64,000 nucleotides of DNA from Pseudomonas abyssi (lineage in GTDB: Bacteria; Pseudomonadota; Gammaproteobacteria; Pseudomonadales; Pseudomonadaceae). The DNA lies in NCBI RefSeq assembly GCF_002307495.1, contig NZ_NTMR01000011.1:1-64000 (forward strand). The letters run 5' to 3'. Below are positions 8,378 to 16,840 of the stretch, in pieces; the stretch's first letter is position 1; every line of letters starts with the position of its first letter. A program made the translations under genes and the position numbers. The notes beneath the pieces are model-generated. The model did not search any database, had not been told where the DNA came from, and saw only the letters and a program-made list of their open reading frames with translations.

Positions 8378-8669
8378 AGCCCTGCCGGCTATTCCACAGC
8401 CGGGCAACCGCGCGTTCGCTGCCCAGCCAGGCGACCAGCAGGCCAAGTGCCCCGAGCAGCCCGAAGACGGCGACGGGCAGGATGAAAAACGGATCGCTGC
8501 CGGCCGGCAACAGCAGCCCGAGCGCACTGGCCAGGGCGATGAACAGCAGGCTCATGATGACCAGAATGGCGCGGCTCTTGGGTGCGTAATGGTACGGAGC
8601 GTCACCGGCTTCCAGCGGGTTGAGCAAGGGCGCGCAGAGGCGGCGGGCGTGGTCTTTGATGGTAGCCAT
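8376..8669 (-). CDS. hypothetical two-helix membrane protein
   Basis: A 97-residue protein that I do not recognise. The N-terminal 30 residues are soluble and basic. Two hydrophobic helices follow (about 32-53, ILVIMSLLFIALASALGLLL; and 60-82, FFILPVAVFGLLGALGLLVAWL), then a basic tail. The stop codon (TAG at 8376-8378) overlaps the right end of the palindromic element, so insertion of that element may have reset the C-terminus. The gene is divergent from the MFS gene. Confidence 0.6.
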   Translation of the reverse strand: MATIKDHARRLCAPLLNPLEAGDAPYHYAPKSRAILVIMSLLFIALASALGLLLPAGSDPFFILPVAVFGLLGALGLLVAWLGSERAVARLWNSRQG

Positions 8670-8866
8670 GGCGGGGCGAGATTCCTGTCAGCGATTGTTG
8701 GCCAGTGTAGCGTCATGTGCCCTGTGTTTTGAAGGTACAGACAATCCGGACTGGCCAGCACGGCCCGGATTGCGGTAGGGTGTTTACAGCTGAATATAAA
8801 TAGTACGCATAAATTTACACCCCCAAATCCTGCCTGGACCCGACGCCACCAAGGAGATTCGGTTCC
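8670..8866. promoter_or_regulatory. divergent promoter region of the MFS-ggpPS operon
   Basis: An AT-rich stretch at 8780-8820 (TTTACAGC, TATAAATAG, TTTACACC), flanked by a loose GGGTGT/ACACCC dyad, stands out in the GC-rich context. It is the likely promoter of the MFS-ggpPS pair. The exact -35 and -10 are not certain. Confidence 0.4.
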
Positions 8867-10195
8867 ATGCTTCGACTTGTAGTGCCCATCGCGGCCCTGC
8901 TGTGCGGCATCGCTCTGTTGCTGCTGGGCACCGGCCTGCTCAATACGCTGCTCGCCCTGCGCGGTAGTGCCGAAGGTTTCAGCGACCAGACCCTCGGTCT
9001 GCTGGGTTCCGCCTACTTTGCCGGTTTTATTCTCGGTACCTGGTTGTGTCCGCGGCTGATTCGCCGCATGGGGCATGTCCGTGCCTTTACCTTTCTGGCT
9101 GCTGCCGAGGCTGCCTGTGTGCTGATCCACCTGTTGTGGATGCTGCCAGGTGTCTGGTTGCTACTGCGGGTGATGACCGGTGTTGCGCTGGTCGGCATCT
9201 ACACCGTGATCGAAAGCTGGCTCAACACCCAGGCGCCGCCCGAGCGACGCGGACAGGTGTTTGCCTGCTATATGGCGATCAACCTGGGCTCGCTGGCGCT
9301 GGCCCAGCAACTGCTGAACTGGGATAGCCCGCTCAACTTCACGCTGTTTGTGATTGCCGCGATGTTGGTGGTACTGGCCGTCATGCCGGTATCGGCCACT
9401 CGCCTGTCGCAACCGGTCATTACCGATACCCCCGCCTTGTCGCTGCGCCGTCTCTGGGAGGCCGCGCCTGTCGCCTGCGCCGGGGCCTTGCTGTCGGGGC
9501 TCGGCATGGGCGGCTTCTGGGGGCTGGGCGCGGTATACGCCACGCGCATGGGCATGGACACGGCGCAGATCGCCGGATTCGTCTCGCTGGTGATTGTTGC
9601 CGGAGCGCTGGCCCAGTGGCCGATGGGGCGGCTGTCGGACAGCATCGACCGCCGCCGGGCGCTGGTCATCATCGCCGGCAGCGCGGCGCTGGGTGGGCTG
9701 CTGATGGCGGCGCTCGGGCCGTTCGGGTTGTGGCTGCTGGTGGGGGCGGTGGTGTTCGGCGCCGGTTCGTTTTCGGTATACCCCGCCGTGGTGGCGCATC
9801 TGATCGATCATTTACACCAGGAAGATATTCTCTCCGGCAACGCCGCCCTGTTGATGCTGCACGGAGTGGGCGCGGCGATCGGTCCTGCGCTGGCAGGTGT
9901 GCTGATGAGCGTGACGCCGGTGGCCTTGCCGCTGTTCTTCACCCTGATGTTCGCGCTCTGTGCGCTCTATGCCGGCTGGCATCTGCGTGCCGGTCGTGAC
10001 CGAATTGTCGATGGTGCGGCGCATCAGGTGCCGATGGTACGCACGTCAACCGCCGTGCTGGAGATGATGCTGGAGGACGCCGGTGGTGACGACGCCGCTG
10101 CTACCGCCGATGCGGCGTCTGAGCAGGCAGCGCCCAAGCAGGCTGCGCCCGACACCGATACCGATTCCGATGTAACAGGGAGACCTCAACCATGA
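8867..10195 (+). CDS. MFS transporter (YcaD-like)
   Basis: A 442-residue major facilitator with about twelve membrane segments. It includes a GxLxDxxxRR-type loop between helices 8 and 9 (WPMGRLSDSIDRRR) and a partial loop 2-3 motif (PRLIRRMGHVRAF). It resembles YcaD-type transporters of unknown substrate. The last 60 or so residues form an Ala/Asp/Glu/Thr-rich cytosolic tail (DAGGDDAAATADAASEQ) not typical of the family. Its stop overlaps the ggpPS start (ATGATG), so the two are translationally coupled, which hints at a role in osmolyte or precursor traffic. That role is inference. An AAGGAG ribosome site precedes the ATG. Confidence 0.82.
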   Translation: MLRLVVPIAALLCGIALLLLGTGLLNTLLALRGSAEGFSDQTLGLLGSAYFAGFILGTWLCPRLIRRMGHVRAFTFLAAAEAACVLIHLLWMLPGVWLLLRVMTGVALVGIYTVIESWLNTQAPPERRGQVFACYMAINLGSLALAQQLLNWDSPLNFTLFVIAAMLVVLAVMPVSATRLSQPVITDTPALSLRRLWEAAPVACAGALLSGLGMGGFWGLGAVYATRMGMDTAQIAGFVSLVIVAGALAQWPMGRLSDSIDRRRALVIIAGSAALGGLLMAALGPFGLWLLVGAVVFGAGSFSVYPAVVAHLIDHLHQEDILSGNAALLMLHGVGAAIGPALAGVLMSVTPVALPLFFTLMFALCALYAGWHLRAGRDRIVDGAAHQVPMVRTSTAVLEMMLEDAGGDDAAATADAASEQAAPKQAAPDTDTDSDVTGRPQP

Positions 10196-12456
10196 TGTTG
10201 GCAACCGATCTGGATGGAACCTTTCTTGCGGGCGACCCGGATAACCGGCAGCGCCTCTACCAGCTGATCAGCGCGCACCCGGGCATCACCCTGGTGTTTG
10301 TTACCGGTCGTGGCCTGGAGGTGGTGGTGCCACTGCTGTCTGACCCGGCGATACCCCAGCCCGACTACATCATCTGTGATGTGGGGGCGACGGTAGTCGA
10401 CGGCAAGACCCTGCAACCGGTCTACCCGGTGCAGAGCGAGATTGAGGCGCGCTGGCCGGGCGAGCAGCTGGTGCTGCAGACGGTGGCGGCGTTTCCCGGA
10501 CTCGAACGCCAGCAGGTACCGCAGCAGCGCCGCTGTTCCTGGTTCTGTGAGCCGGACGCGGTCACCGACGAACTGCGCGCTGCCGTCGAGGCGCTGGACT
10601 GCGACCTGCTGTTCTCGGCCGGCATGTACCTGGATTGCCTGCCCCGGGGCGTCAACAAGGGCAGTACCCTGCAGCGTCTGGTCGAACATCTGGATGAGTC
10701 GCTGGACGATGTACTGGTGGCAGGCGACACCCTGAATGACCTGTCGATGTACGAGCAGGGCTTCAAGGGCGTGTGCGTCGGTGAGTCGGAACTAGCGCTG
10801 CTGGAGGCCACCAGTGACCGCGCCAAGGTACTGCACGCCCGTCTAAGTGGCTGCGGCGGGATTCTTGAAGCGGTCTCGCATTTCGGCTTTCTCGGCCCGC
10901 TGGGCGTGGATTCGGAGCTGCGCGACCTGCAGATCAAGGGCAAGGCGGATCTGGTCATGGTGTATCACCGCCTGCCTTACGAGGAGGTAGAGCAGGACGG
11001 CAAGGTAATACGCCGTCCACCGTCGTCGCCCAACGGTATTCTGCCGACCCTGCTGAGTTTTTTTGCCGGCGATCAGCAGGGCTCCTGGGTGGCCTGGTCG
11101 ATTCATGATCCGCGTCGGCGTGAAGGCTTTGAGGTACACACCAAGGTGGATGCCGAGCGCTACCCCAACCTGGTTGCGGCCAGGGTCGCTTTGACCAAGG
11201 ATGACGTGGATGTGTTCTACAAGCGCTTCTCCAAAGAGGCGTTCTGGCCGACCCTGCATACCTTCTGGGAGCGTGCCGTGTTCCGTGAGGAGGACTGGGC
11301 GGTGTTTCTCAAGGTCAACCGTCTGTTTGCCGAGCGTACTGCCGCCGAGGCGGCGCAGGGCGCGGTGGTCTGGCTGCACGACTATAACCTGTGGATGGTG
11401 CCGGCCTTCCTGCGCCCACTGCGCCCGGACCTGAATATCGCCTTTTTCCACCATACCTACTTCCCCTCTGCCGACGTGTTCAACGTGCTGCCGTGGCGCC
11501 GCGAGATCATCGGCAGCCTCTTGCAGTGCGATTACATCGGTTTTCACATTCCTCGCCAGTCGGAGAACTTTGTCGATGTGGTGCGCGGGGTCGCGCCGCT
11601 GGAGGTACTGGAAGAAACCGGCTGCGCGCCGCGCTATCTGACCTACGGCTGCGCGGTGGGGCTGGACCGCATGGCGACGCGCATCAACGTGCACGGCCGC
11701 GAGATCGGCCTGGGCGCGCACCCGGTCGGGCTGGATGTCGACCGTGTACAACAGGTGCTCGACAGCGATGTGTGTCAGGAGCAGATCAGCATGCTGCGCA
11801 AGGAGCTGGAGGGCATCCGCGTGGTGCTGTCGGTGGAGCGGCTGGATTACACCAAGGGTACCTACGCCAAGCTGCTGGCGTTTGAGGCATTGCTGGAGGC
11901 CCATCCGGAGCTGATCGGCAAGGTCAGCCTGATAACCATCTGCGTGCCTGCGGCGCGCGAGATGACCATTTATGCCGAGTTGCTGGGGCAGATCGAGCAG
12001 GCGGTGGGGCGTATCAACGGACGGTTCTCACGGGTGGGCTGGACGCCGGTGCAGTTCTTCTATCGCGCCGTGCCCTTTGACCAGTTGGTGGCCTATTACT
12101 TGATGGCGGATGTGATGTGGATTACCCCGCTGCGTGACGGGCTGAACCTGGTGGCCAAAGAATACGTGGCAACCCAGGGGCTGTGCGGTGGCGCCGGGGT
12201 GCTGGTGCTGTCCGAGTTTGCCGGGGCGGCGGCCGAGCTGCACGGCGCACTGCTGACCAACCCGCACGATCCGCATGATCTGCGCGATGGCCTTTATATC
12301 GGGCTGACGCTGGGCAAGGCAGAGCGCGAAGCGCGGTTGCGGGAGTTGTTCGGGATAGTGCAGCACAACGATATTCGTCGCTGGGGCGATGAGTTTTTGC
12401 AGGCGGTACGTGGGGTGCACCGTGAGGCGCTGGAGCATAGCGACGAGGTGGCCTAG
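10192..12456 (+). CDS. ggpPS: glucosylglycerol-phosphate synthase/phosphatase fusion
   Basis: A 754-residue fusion. Residues 1-240 are a HAD phosphatase (nucleophile motif DLDGTF at 6-11; VTGRG; VAGDTLNDLSMYEQG). Residues about 255-750 are a GT20 glycosyltransferase (VWLHDYNLWMVPAFLR; FFHHTYFPSADVF; GAHPVGLD; LRDGLNLVAKEYVA). HDYNLWMVPA is characteristic of glucosylglycerol-phosphate synthases, whereas OtsA has HDYHL. Bifunctional GgpPS proteins with the phosphatase at the N-terminus are known from halotolerant Pseudomonas and Stenotrophomonas. They join ADP-glucose and glycerol-3-phosphate and dephosphorylate the product to the compatible solute glucosylglycerol. A trehalose-6-phosphate enzyme is the main alternative. 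Confidence 0.85.
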   Translation: MMLATDLDGTFLAGDPDNRQRLYQLISAHPGITLVFVTGRGLEVVVPLLSDPAIPQPDYIICDVGATVVDGKTLQPVYPVQSEIEARWPGEQLVLQTVAAFPGLERQQVPQQRRCSWFCEPDAVTDELRAAVEALDCDLLFSAGMYLDCLPRGVNKGSTLQRLVEHLDESLDDVLVAGDTLNDLSMYEQGFKGVCVGESELALLEATSDRAKVLHARLSGCGGILEAVSHFGFLGPLGVDSELRDLQIKGKADLVMVYHRLPYEEVEQDGKVIRRPPSSPNGILPTLLSFFAGDQQGSWVAWSIHDPRRREGFEVHTKVDAERYPNLVAARVALTKDDVDVFYKRFSKEAFWPTLHTFWERAVFREEDWAVFLKVNRLFAERTAAEAAQGAVVWLHDYNLWMVPAFLRPLRPDLNIAFFHHTYFPSADVFNVLPWRREIIGSLLQCDYIGFHIPRQSENFVDVVRGVAPLEVLEETGCAPRYLTYGCAVGLDRMATRINVHGREIGLGAHPVGLDVDRVQQVLDSDVCQEQISMLRKELEGIRVVLSVERLDYTKGTYAKLLAFEALLEAHPELIGKVSLITICVPAAREMTIYAELLGQIEQAVGRINGRFSRVGWTPVQFFYRAVPFDQLVAYYLMADVMWITPLRDGLNLVAKEYVATQGLCGGAGVLVLSEFAGAAAELHGALLTNPHDPHDLRDGLYIGLTLGKAEREARLRELFGIVQHNDIRRWGDEFLQAVRGVHREALEHSDEVA

Positions 12457-12466
12457 CCGGAAATGA

Positions 12467-12494
12467 ACAGGGCCGGCTAGATGGCCGGCCCTGT
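12467..12494. terminator. terminator-like hairpin after ggpPS
   Basis: Perfect 11-bp stem ACAGGGCCGGC (12467-12477) with its complement (12484-12494) and loop TAGATG. No T-run follows, so termination strength is uncertain. It sits between convergent genes. Confidence 0.5.
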
Positions 12495-12522
12495 GGGCTA
12501 ACAACGTGTCAGCACAGCTGTG

Positions 12523-14385
12523 TTACGGCAGTACCTGGTTGACCTGGTACACCGTGGTGGTGCCGCTGACTTCGTGACCGACGATCAGCAAAGCTTCACC
12601 GTTCGGTGAGTCCTCGGCAGAGACAAACACCAGACCTTCCGGCCCCAGGTCTCCGGCATCGGCCAGCACGGATTCGGTATCTTCCGTGGTCCAATCGGCG
12701 CGGGTGTTCAGGTAGTCCACCATCTCAGGCGCGGTCGGGTCGGTAATATCCCATACCATCACACCGCCCATGCGCTCCAGACCGATAAAGGCAAAGGTTT
12801 TCTCGCCCAGCTGGCCCAGGGTGACGCCTTCGGGCTCCGGGCCCTTGTTGTCACTGCGGTTGTCGAATACGTCACCTTCATCGTGGGTCGAGTTGAAGTA
12901 GTCGGCGCAGGGAATATTGCGGTTGGCGCCCAGCATGCACTCGGCGCTGGCGATGTACTGCTCGAAGGCATCACCCGAATCCCATACCAGCGCACCATCG
13001 GCATCGCGGATGGAGAAGGAGCGAGCGCCGTAGGCGTACAGGTTGTCGTACATCAGACGGTCACCCGCGACGTTTTCATTGCCGGCGGCATCGAACATCA
13101 CCGGGTTGCCGGCGTCGTCTTTGCGATAGCCATCGGTCCAGGCAATGGTCAGGCGGCCCAGGGTTTCGTCTTCGCGGCAGTCGCCCGGATCAGCGGCGGT
13201 GGCGCCGCAGTAGCTGAAGGTGGTCGGGTTGAGCAGGGCGCCTGCTGCCAGTTCACGCAGCTGCGGCGGCAGGTCGTCGCCGGCGCGGCGGTCAAAGCCG
13301 CCGGTGTGGAGCAGGTGCTTGGCGCGAAACTCCTCAACAAAGCCCTTGCTGGCATCGCCGGCCCAGTAGGCGTCGTCGTCCTCGCCCCAGGCGCGGGCGT
13401 CACCCTCGTTGGCGGCGACCAGGTAGGTGCTGCCACCTGCGCTATAGGCGGCGATGGCATCAGGTTGGTACATGCCCAGCACTCCAGGCCAGGTGGTGAT
13501 GTTGATTTCGCCGTCTTCGTCACTGGCATCAATGCCGTTGCCAGCCACGCCGTGGTCCTTGTAGCCCAGCGGCAGAATGTCGGTGACGGTGGCGCTGGCA
13601 ATGTCGATCTTGGCCAGGGCGTTGTTCTCTTGCAGGGCAACCCAGGCGGTGCTGCTGTCGTCGGAGATGGCGATGTATTCCGGCTCCAGGTCCTGCTCGA
13701 CGCTGGCACCGGGGCCAAAGATGCGCACGCCAGCGGCGACCAGCTCGTCGCGACGGGCGTTGAAGCTGCTGAAGGTGGCGGTTCTGACCTCGACGATGTC
13801 GTCGTCGGTCAGGCTGAGAATGCTGATGGAGCCGACCGGGTCGACGCTGTAGTCGTTGCTCGGCTCGCCTTCGTTGGCGGTCAGCAGGTATTTGCCATCA
13901 GGGCTGAAAGCCAGCATGTCGGGCTGGGCGCCAACCTGTTCGGAGCCGAGCAGCTCCAGAGTGGTGGCGTCATACAGGGCAACGTAGCCGTTGTCGGTCT
14001 TGGGCGAGGCTTCGATGGCCACGGCCAGGTAGCCGCCCTTGTAGGCGATGCTGTTGACCACGGCGTCGGCGGCAATGCCGGTGGCGGTCAGGGTCTCGAT
14101 CAGGGTCGGGTTGGCCGGGTCACTGGCATCCAGTACGTCGACAGCGCCTTTCTGCGCGTTGACGATGAAGATGCGCTTGTTGACCGGATCAAAGGCCGGA
14201 ATCTCGGCGGCGCTTTCGGCGAAGATGCCGGCACTGTAGCGACCCAGGAAGCTCAGATTTATGCTGTCAGGGGTGACTACCGCTGGCGGTTCGACCACGG
14301 CGTCGTCATTGTCACTGTCGCTGTTGCAGCCGGCCAACGCGGCCAGCATGGCGCTGGTCGTCGCGGCGAGTACCCATCTGTTCAT
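12523..14385 (-). CDS. choice-of-anchor I family secreted lipoprotein
   Basis: A 620-residue protein with a lipoprotein signal (LAALAGC, Cys near 19) and the same acidic string SDSDNDD as the phytase-like protein at 1597-3048. The mature part has beta-propeller blades (DMLAFSPDGKYLLTANEGEPS; PEYIAISDDSSTAWVALQENN; LVAANEGDARAWG) and matches the choice-of-anchor I family, which is often annotated as an alkaline-phosphatase-like or surface protein. Enzymatic activity is unproven. I placed the start at 14385 (MNRWVLA), since the open frame upstream lacks signal-peptide character and AAGGA precedes this ATG. A PhoB-like promoter precedes it, consistent with phosphate-starvation expression. Confidence 0.82.
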   Translation of the reverse strand: MNRWVLAATTSAMLAALAGCNSDSDNDDAVVEPPAVVTPDSINLSFLGRYSAGIFAESAAEIPAFDPVNKRIFIVNAQKGAVDVLDASDPANPTLIETLTATGIAADAVVNSIAYKGGYLAVAIEASPKTDNGYVALYDATTLELLGSEQVGAQPDMLAFSPDGKYLLTANEGEPSNDYSVDPVGSISILSLTDDDIVEVRTATFSSFNARRDELVAAGVRIFGPGASVEQDLEPEYIAISDDSSTAWVALQENNALAKIDIASATVTDILPLGYKDHGVAGNGIDASDEDGEINITTWPGVLGMYQPDAIAAYSAGGSTYLVAANEGDARAWGEDDDAYWAGDASKGFVEEFRAKHLLHTGGFDRRAGDDLPPQLRELAAGALLNPTTFSYCGATAADPGDCREDETLGRLTIAWTDGYRKDDAGNPVMFDAAGNENVAGDRLMYDNLYAYGARSFSIRDADGALVWDSGDAFEQYIASAECMLGANRNIPCADYFNSTHDEGDVFDNRSDNKGPEPEGVTLGQLGEKTFAFIGLERMGGVMVWDITDPTAPEMVDYLNTRADWTTEDTESVLADAGDLGPEGLVFVSAEDSPNGEALLIVGHEVSGTTTVYQVNQVLP

Positions 14386-14420
14386 GTGTTCTGTCCTTGC
14401 TGAGGTCTTGGAAGGTGACA

Positions 14421-14476
14421 GTGATACGCACTTGGCGTGACAGGGGCTTGTCGCTTTGATGGCAAAGTGATGACGG
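14421..14476 (-). promoter_or_regulatory. PhoB-box-like promoter of the choice-of-anchor I gene
   Basis: On the minus strand, CCGTCAT (14470-14476), TTGCCAT (14459-14465) and CTGTCAC (14437-14443) fall on an 11-base grid, with a further CTGTCAC at 14415-14421. Ten bases after the 14437 unit lies a -10-like TATCAC (14421-14426). Box, spacing and the flanking CAAACCGTCATCA match the promoter of the phytase-like gene. Confidence 0.5.
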
Positions 14477-14512
14477 TTTGGGCTGGGTGACGGGCACTGA
14501 TACACTCCAGCG

Positions 14513-15124
14513 ATGACCGAGGTATACCCGCAAGACCTGGTGCCGGATGACTTCAGTGCGCAGCTGCGCGCGATGCTGCAGGCCCACCCCCAAGGCGTGA
14601 GTGAACATCAGTTGCTGCAGTTGCTGGCCCGGCAGTTGCCCAACTCATTGTTTGCCGAGCCCGGTGCACTGCGCGATCCCCTGCAGCTGTTTCGTCTGCA
14701 CTTTCTGTTGTTCAACCGTCTGTATGATCTGGCCGACCAGCTGGCCGATGATCAGCTGGCGCTGGATATTCATGTGCTGAAGATCGTGCTGGTGCCCCGA
14801 GCATCGGGCGACGCAGCGCTGCAGCCTGAAGACCCGCTGCGGCGGTATTATCTGGACTGGAATCAGTGGCGCCAGACTAACGCGGACGACGTTCAGCGAC
14901 TGCTTGATGGTTTCTGGCGCGGACGCGGCGCGCTGTCGGATGGCGAGGTGGCAGAGGCGCTGGAGGTGATGGGCTTTGATGCCGAGCCCGCGCCGGCTGC
15001 ATTGAAGCAGCGTTATCGCACGTTGCTCAGCCGCCACCATCCTGACCGCGGCGGCTGCACTGCGCGAGCGCAGGAGATCAATCGCGCCATGCTAATTCTG
15101 CAACGCTATTACGGCAAAAACTGA
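14513..15124 (+). CDS. DnaJ-related protein with C-terminal J domain
   Basis: A 203-residue protein. An N-terminal 'DNAJ-related' domain covers about 1-140, and a short C-terminal J domain contains the invariant HPD tripeptide (LKQRYRTLLSRHHPDRGG). J proteins stimulate ATP hydrolysis by a DnaK-type Hsp70; the client is unknown. It is divergent from the choice-of-anchor I gene, with 127 bases between them that hold the latter's PhoB-like boxes. Confidence 0.82.
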   Translation: MTEVYPQDLVPDDFSAQLRAMLQAHPQGVSEHQLLQLLARQLPNSLFAEPGALRDPLQLFRLHFLLFNRLYDLADQLADDQLALDIHVLKIVLVPRASGDAALQPEDPLRRYYLDWNQWRQTNADDVQRLLDGFWRGRGALSDGEVAEALEVMGFDAEPAPAALKQRYRTLLSRHHPDRGGCTARAQEINRAMLILQRYYGKN

Positions 15125-15263
15125 AGTTGCCAATCTCTCTAAGCAGGGTCTGATCTGCCGAGCGCTTTTTGACTATAGTCAATGCAGGGCGCTGCCACGG
15201 CGCGCTCGGTTCTCCGATCGGAGGTGTCCGGCCGGGGCTCAATAATAATGAGGAGGTCAGACC

Positions 15264-15863
15264 ATGATCCATCACGTAGTGGGGCTGTTTACCCATCCTG
15301 ACGAGGAGTGGAAGGAAATCAGAGGTGAGGAAGAGAGCATCGGCCACATGTACCTTACGCATGTGTTGCTGCTGGCAGCTATTCCCGCCGTGTCCGCCTA
15401 TATAGGCACCACCCAGATCGGCTGGACGATCGGCACGCCGGAAGCGGTCAAACTGACCCAGGCCAGCGCGCTGCAGATGACGGTGCTGTCCTACCTCGCC
15501 ATGCTGGCGGGTGTAGCGGTCATGGGAGCCTTCATCCACTGGATGGCGCGCACCTACGATGCCAGCCCAACCTTTAATGATTGCGTGATCTTTGCTGCCT
15601 ACACCGCAACACCGCTGTTCATCGCCGGGGTGGCGGCACTCTACCCAAGTCTGTGGCTGGGTATGCTGGTGGGCACCGCAGCCATCTGTTACACGGTCTA
15701 CCTGCTCTACCAGGGCATTCCCATCTTTATGGATATTCCCAGTGACGAGGGCTTCCTGTTCTCCAGTTCGGTGCTCGCGGTTGGACTGGTAGTGCTGGTA
15801 GCGATGATGGCGACCTCGGTCATCTTCTGGGGCTTTGGCGTAGGGCCTGTGTACCTGCGTTAG
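15264..15863 (+). CDS. Yip1 family inner-membrane protein
   Basis: A 199-residue protein with about five membrane segments and the Yip1-like N-terminus (LFTHPDEEWKEIRGEEES). The THPDEEW motif before the first helix is typical of bacterial Yip1 proteins in pseudomonads, whose function is not known. A strong ribosome site (GAGGAGG) precedes the ATG. A strong terminator follows. Confidence 0.8.
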   Translation: MIHHVVGLFTHPDEEWKEIRGEEESIGHMYLTHVLLLAAIPAVSAYIGTTQIGWTIGTPEAVKLTQASALQMTVLSYLAMLAGVAVMGAFIHWMARTYDASPTFNDCVIFAAYTATPLFIAGVAALYPSLWLGMLVGTAAICYTVYLLYQGIPIFMDIPSDEGFLFSSSVLAVGLVVLVAMMATSVIFWGFGVGPVYLR

Positions 15864-15909
15864 TCAAGCCTATTGGGCTATCTTCTCCAGGCCTGCCTGA
15901 GCCGGCATC

Positions 15910-15946
15910 AGCCCCCGTCAGTCGCACTGACGGGGGCTGATGTTTT
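15910..15946 (+). terminator. Rho-independent terminator after the Yip1-like gene
   Basis: Perfect 13-bp stem AGCCCCCGTCAGT (15910-15922) with its complement (15926-15938), loop CGC, then GATGTTTTT. Confidence 0.8.
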
Positions 15947-16001
15947 TATGCTCAGCGCTTTCCAGTAAAATGCCGGCTTTTGCCAGACCGGTGCCCTGTC
16001 C

Positions 16002-16826
16002 ATGAGTCGTCTCAGTGTCAACCAGAACAAGTTGCAGAAACGTTTGCGTCGTCTGACCGCCGAGGCGGTGACCGACTACAAGATGATCGAGGATGGCGAC
16101 AAGGTGATGGTCTGCCTGTCAGGCGGCAAGGACAGCTACACCATGCTCGACATGCTGCTGTACCTGCAAAAGGTGGCGCCGATCAGCTTCGAGATTGTCG
16201 CGGTCAACATGGACCAGAAGCAGCCGGGCTTCCCGGAAGAGGTGCTGCCAGCCTACCTTGAGAGTGTGGGTGTGGCCTATCACATCCTTGAGCGTGATAC
16301 CTATTCGATCGTCAAGGAGAAGATTCCCGAGGGCAAGACCACCTGCTCGCTGTGTTCGCGACTGCGCCGGGGCAATCTCTACACCTTCGCCGATGAAATT
16401 GGCGCGACCAAGATGGCGCTCGGGCACCACCGCGACGACATTATCGAAACCTTCTTCCTCAACATGTTCTACGGCGGCAACCTCAAGGCCATGCCGCCCA
16501 AGCTGCTGTCTGATGACGGCCGCAATGTGGTGATTCGTCCGCTGTCCTATTGCAATGAGGCGGATATCGAGGCCTATGCCGAGCTGCAGGGTTTCCCGAT
16601 CATTCCGTGCAATCTGTGCGGCTCGCAGGAAAACCTGCAGCGCAAGGTGGTCAAGGATATGTTGCAGGGCTGGGAGCGTGCGACGCCCGGTCGGCTGGAA
16701 AACATTTTCCGCGCCCTCAGGCATGTGCAGCCGTCGCAGCTGGCTGACACGGCGTTATATGATTTCGCCAGCCTGCGTATCGATGAGCAGGCTGCGTCCC
16801 GTGTGCTCAACGTCATGAATCTCTGA
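16002..16826 (+). CDS. ttcA: tRNA 2-thiocytidine(32) synthetase TtcA
   Basis: A 274-residue PP-loop ATPase with [10 protein letters not shown] near residue 40 and the two CxxC pairs that hold its Fe-S cluster ([24 protein letters not shown]). It also has [14 protein letters not shown]. TtcA activates C32 of certain tRNAs by adenylation and inserts sulfur. Length and motifs match the gammaproteobacterial enzyme. The Tag-like gene starts 14 bases downstream and is probably cotranscribed. Confidence 0.95.
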   Translation: MSRLSVNQNKLQKRLRRLTAEAVTDYKMIEDGDKVMVCLSGGKDSYTMLDMLLYLQKVAPISFEIVAVNMDQKQPGFPEEVLPAYLESVGVAYHILERDTYSIVKEKIPEGKTTCSLCSRLRRGNLYTFADEIGATKMALGHHRDDIIETFFLNMFYGGNLKAMPPKLLSDDGRNVVIRPLSYCNEADIEAYAELQGFPIIPCNLCGSQENLQRKVVKDMLQGWERATPGRLENIFRALRHVQPSQLADTALYDFASLRIDEQAASRVLNVMNL

Positions 16827-16840
16827 GGCGGGAGCTGTCG

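Noticed and set aside
12883-14403. Long open frame antisense to the choice-of-anchor I gene
   Set aside because: Low-complexity Val/Gly/Ala composition with no domain; it is the complement of a GC-rich coding frame whose sense product has a clear signal peptide and family.
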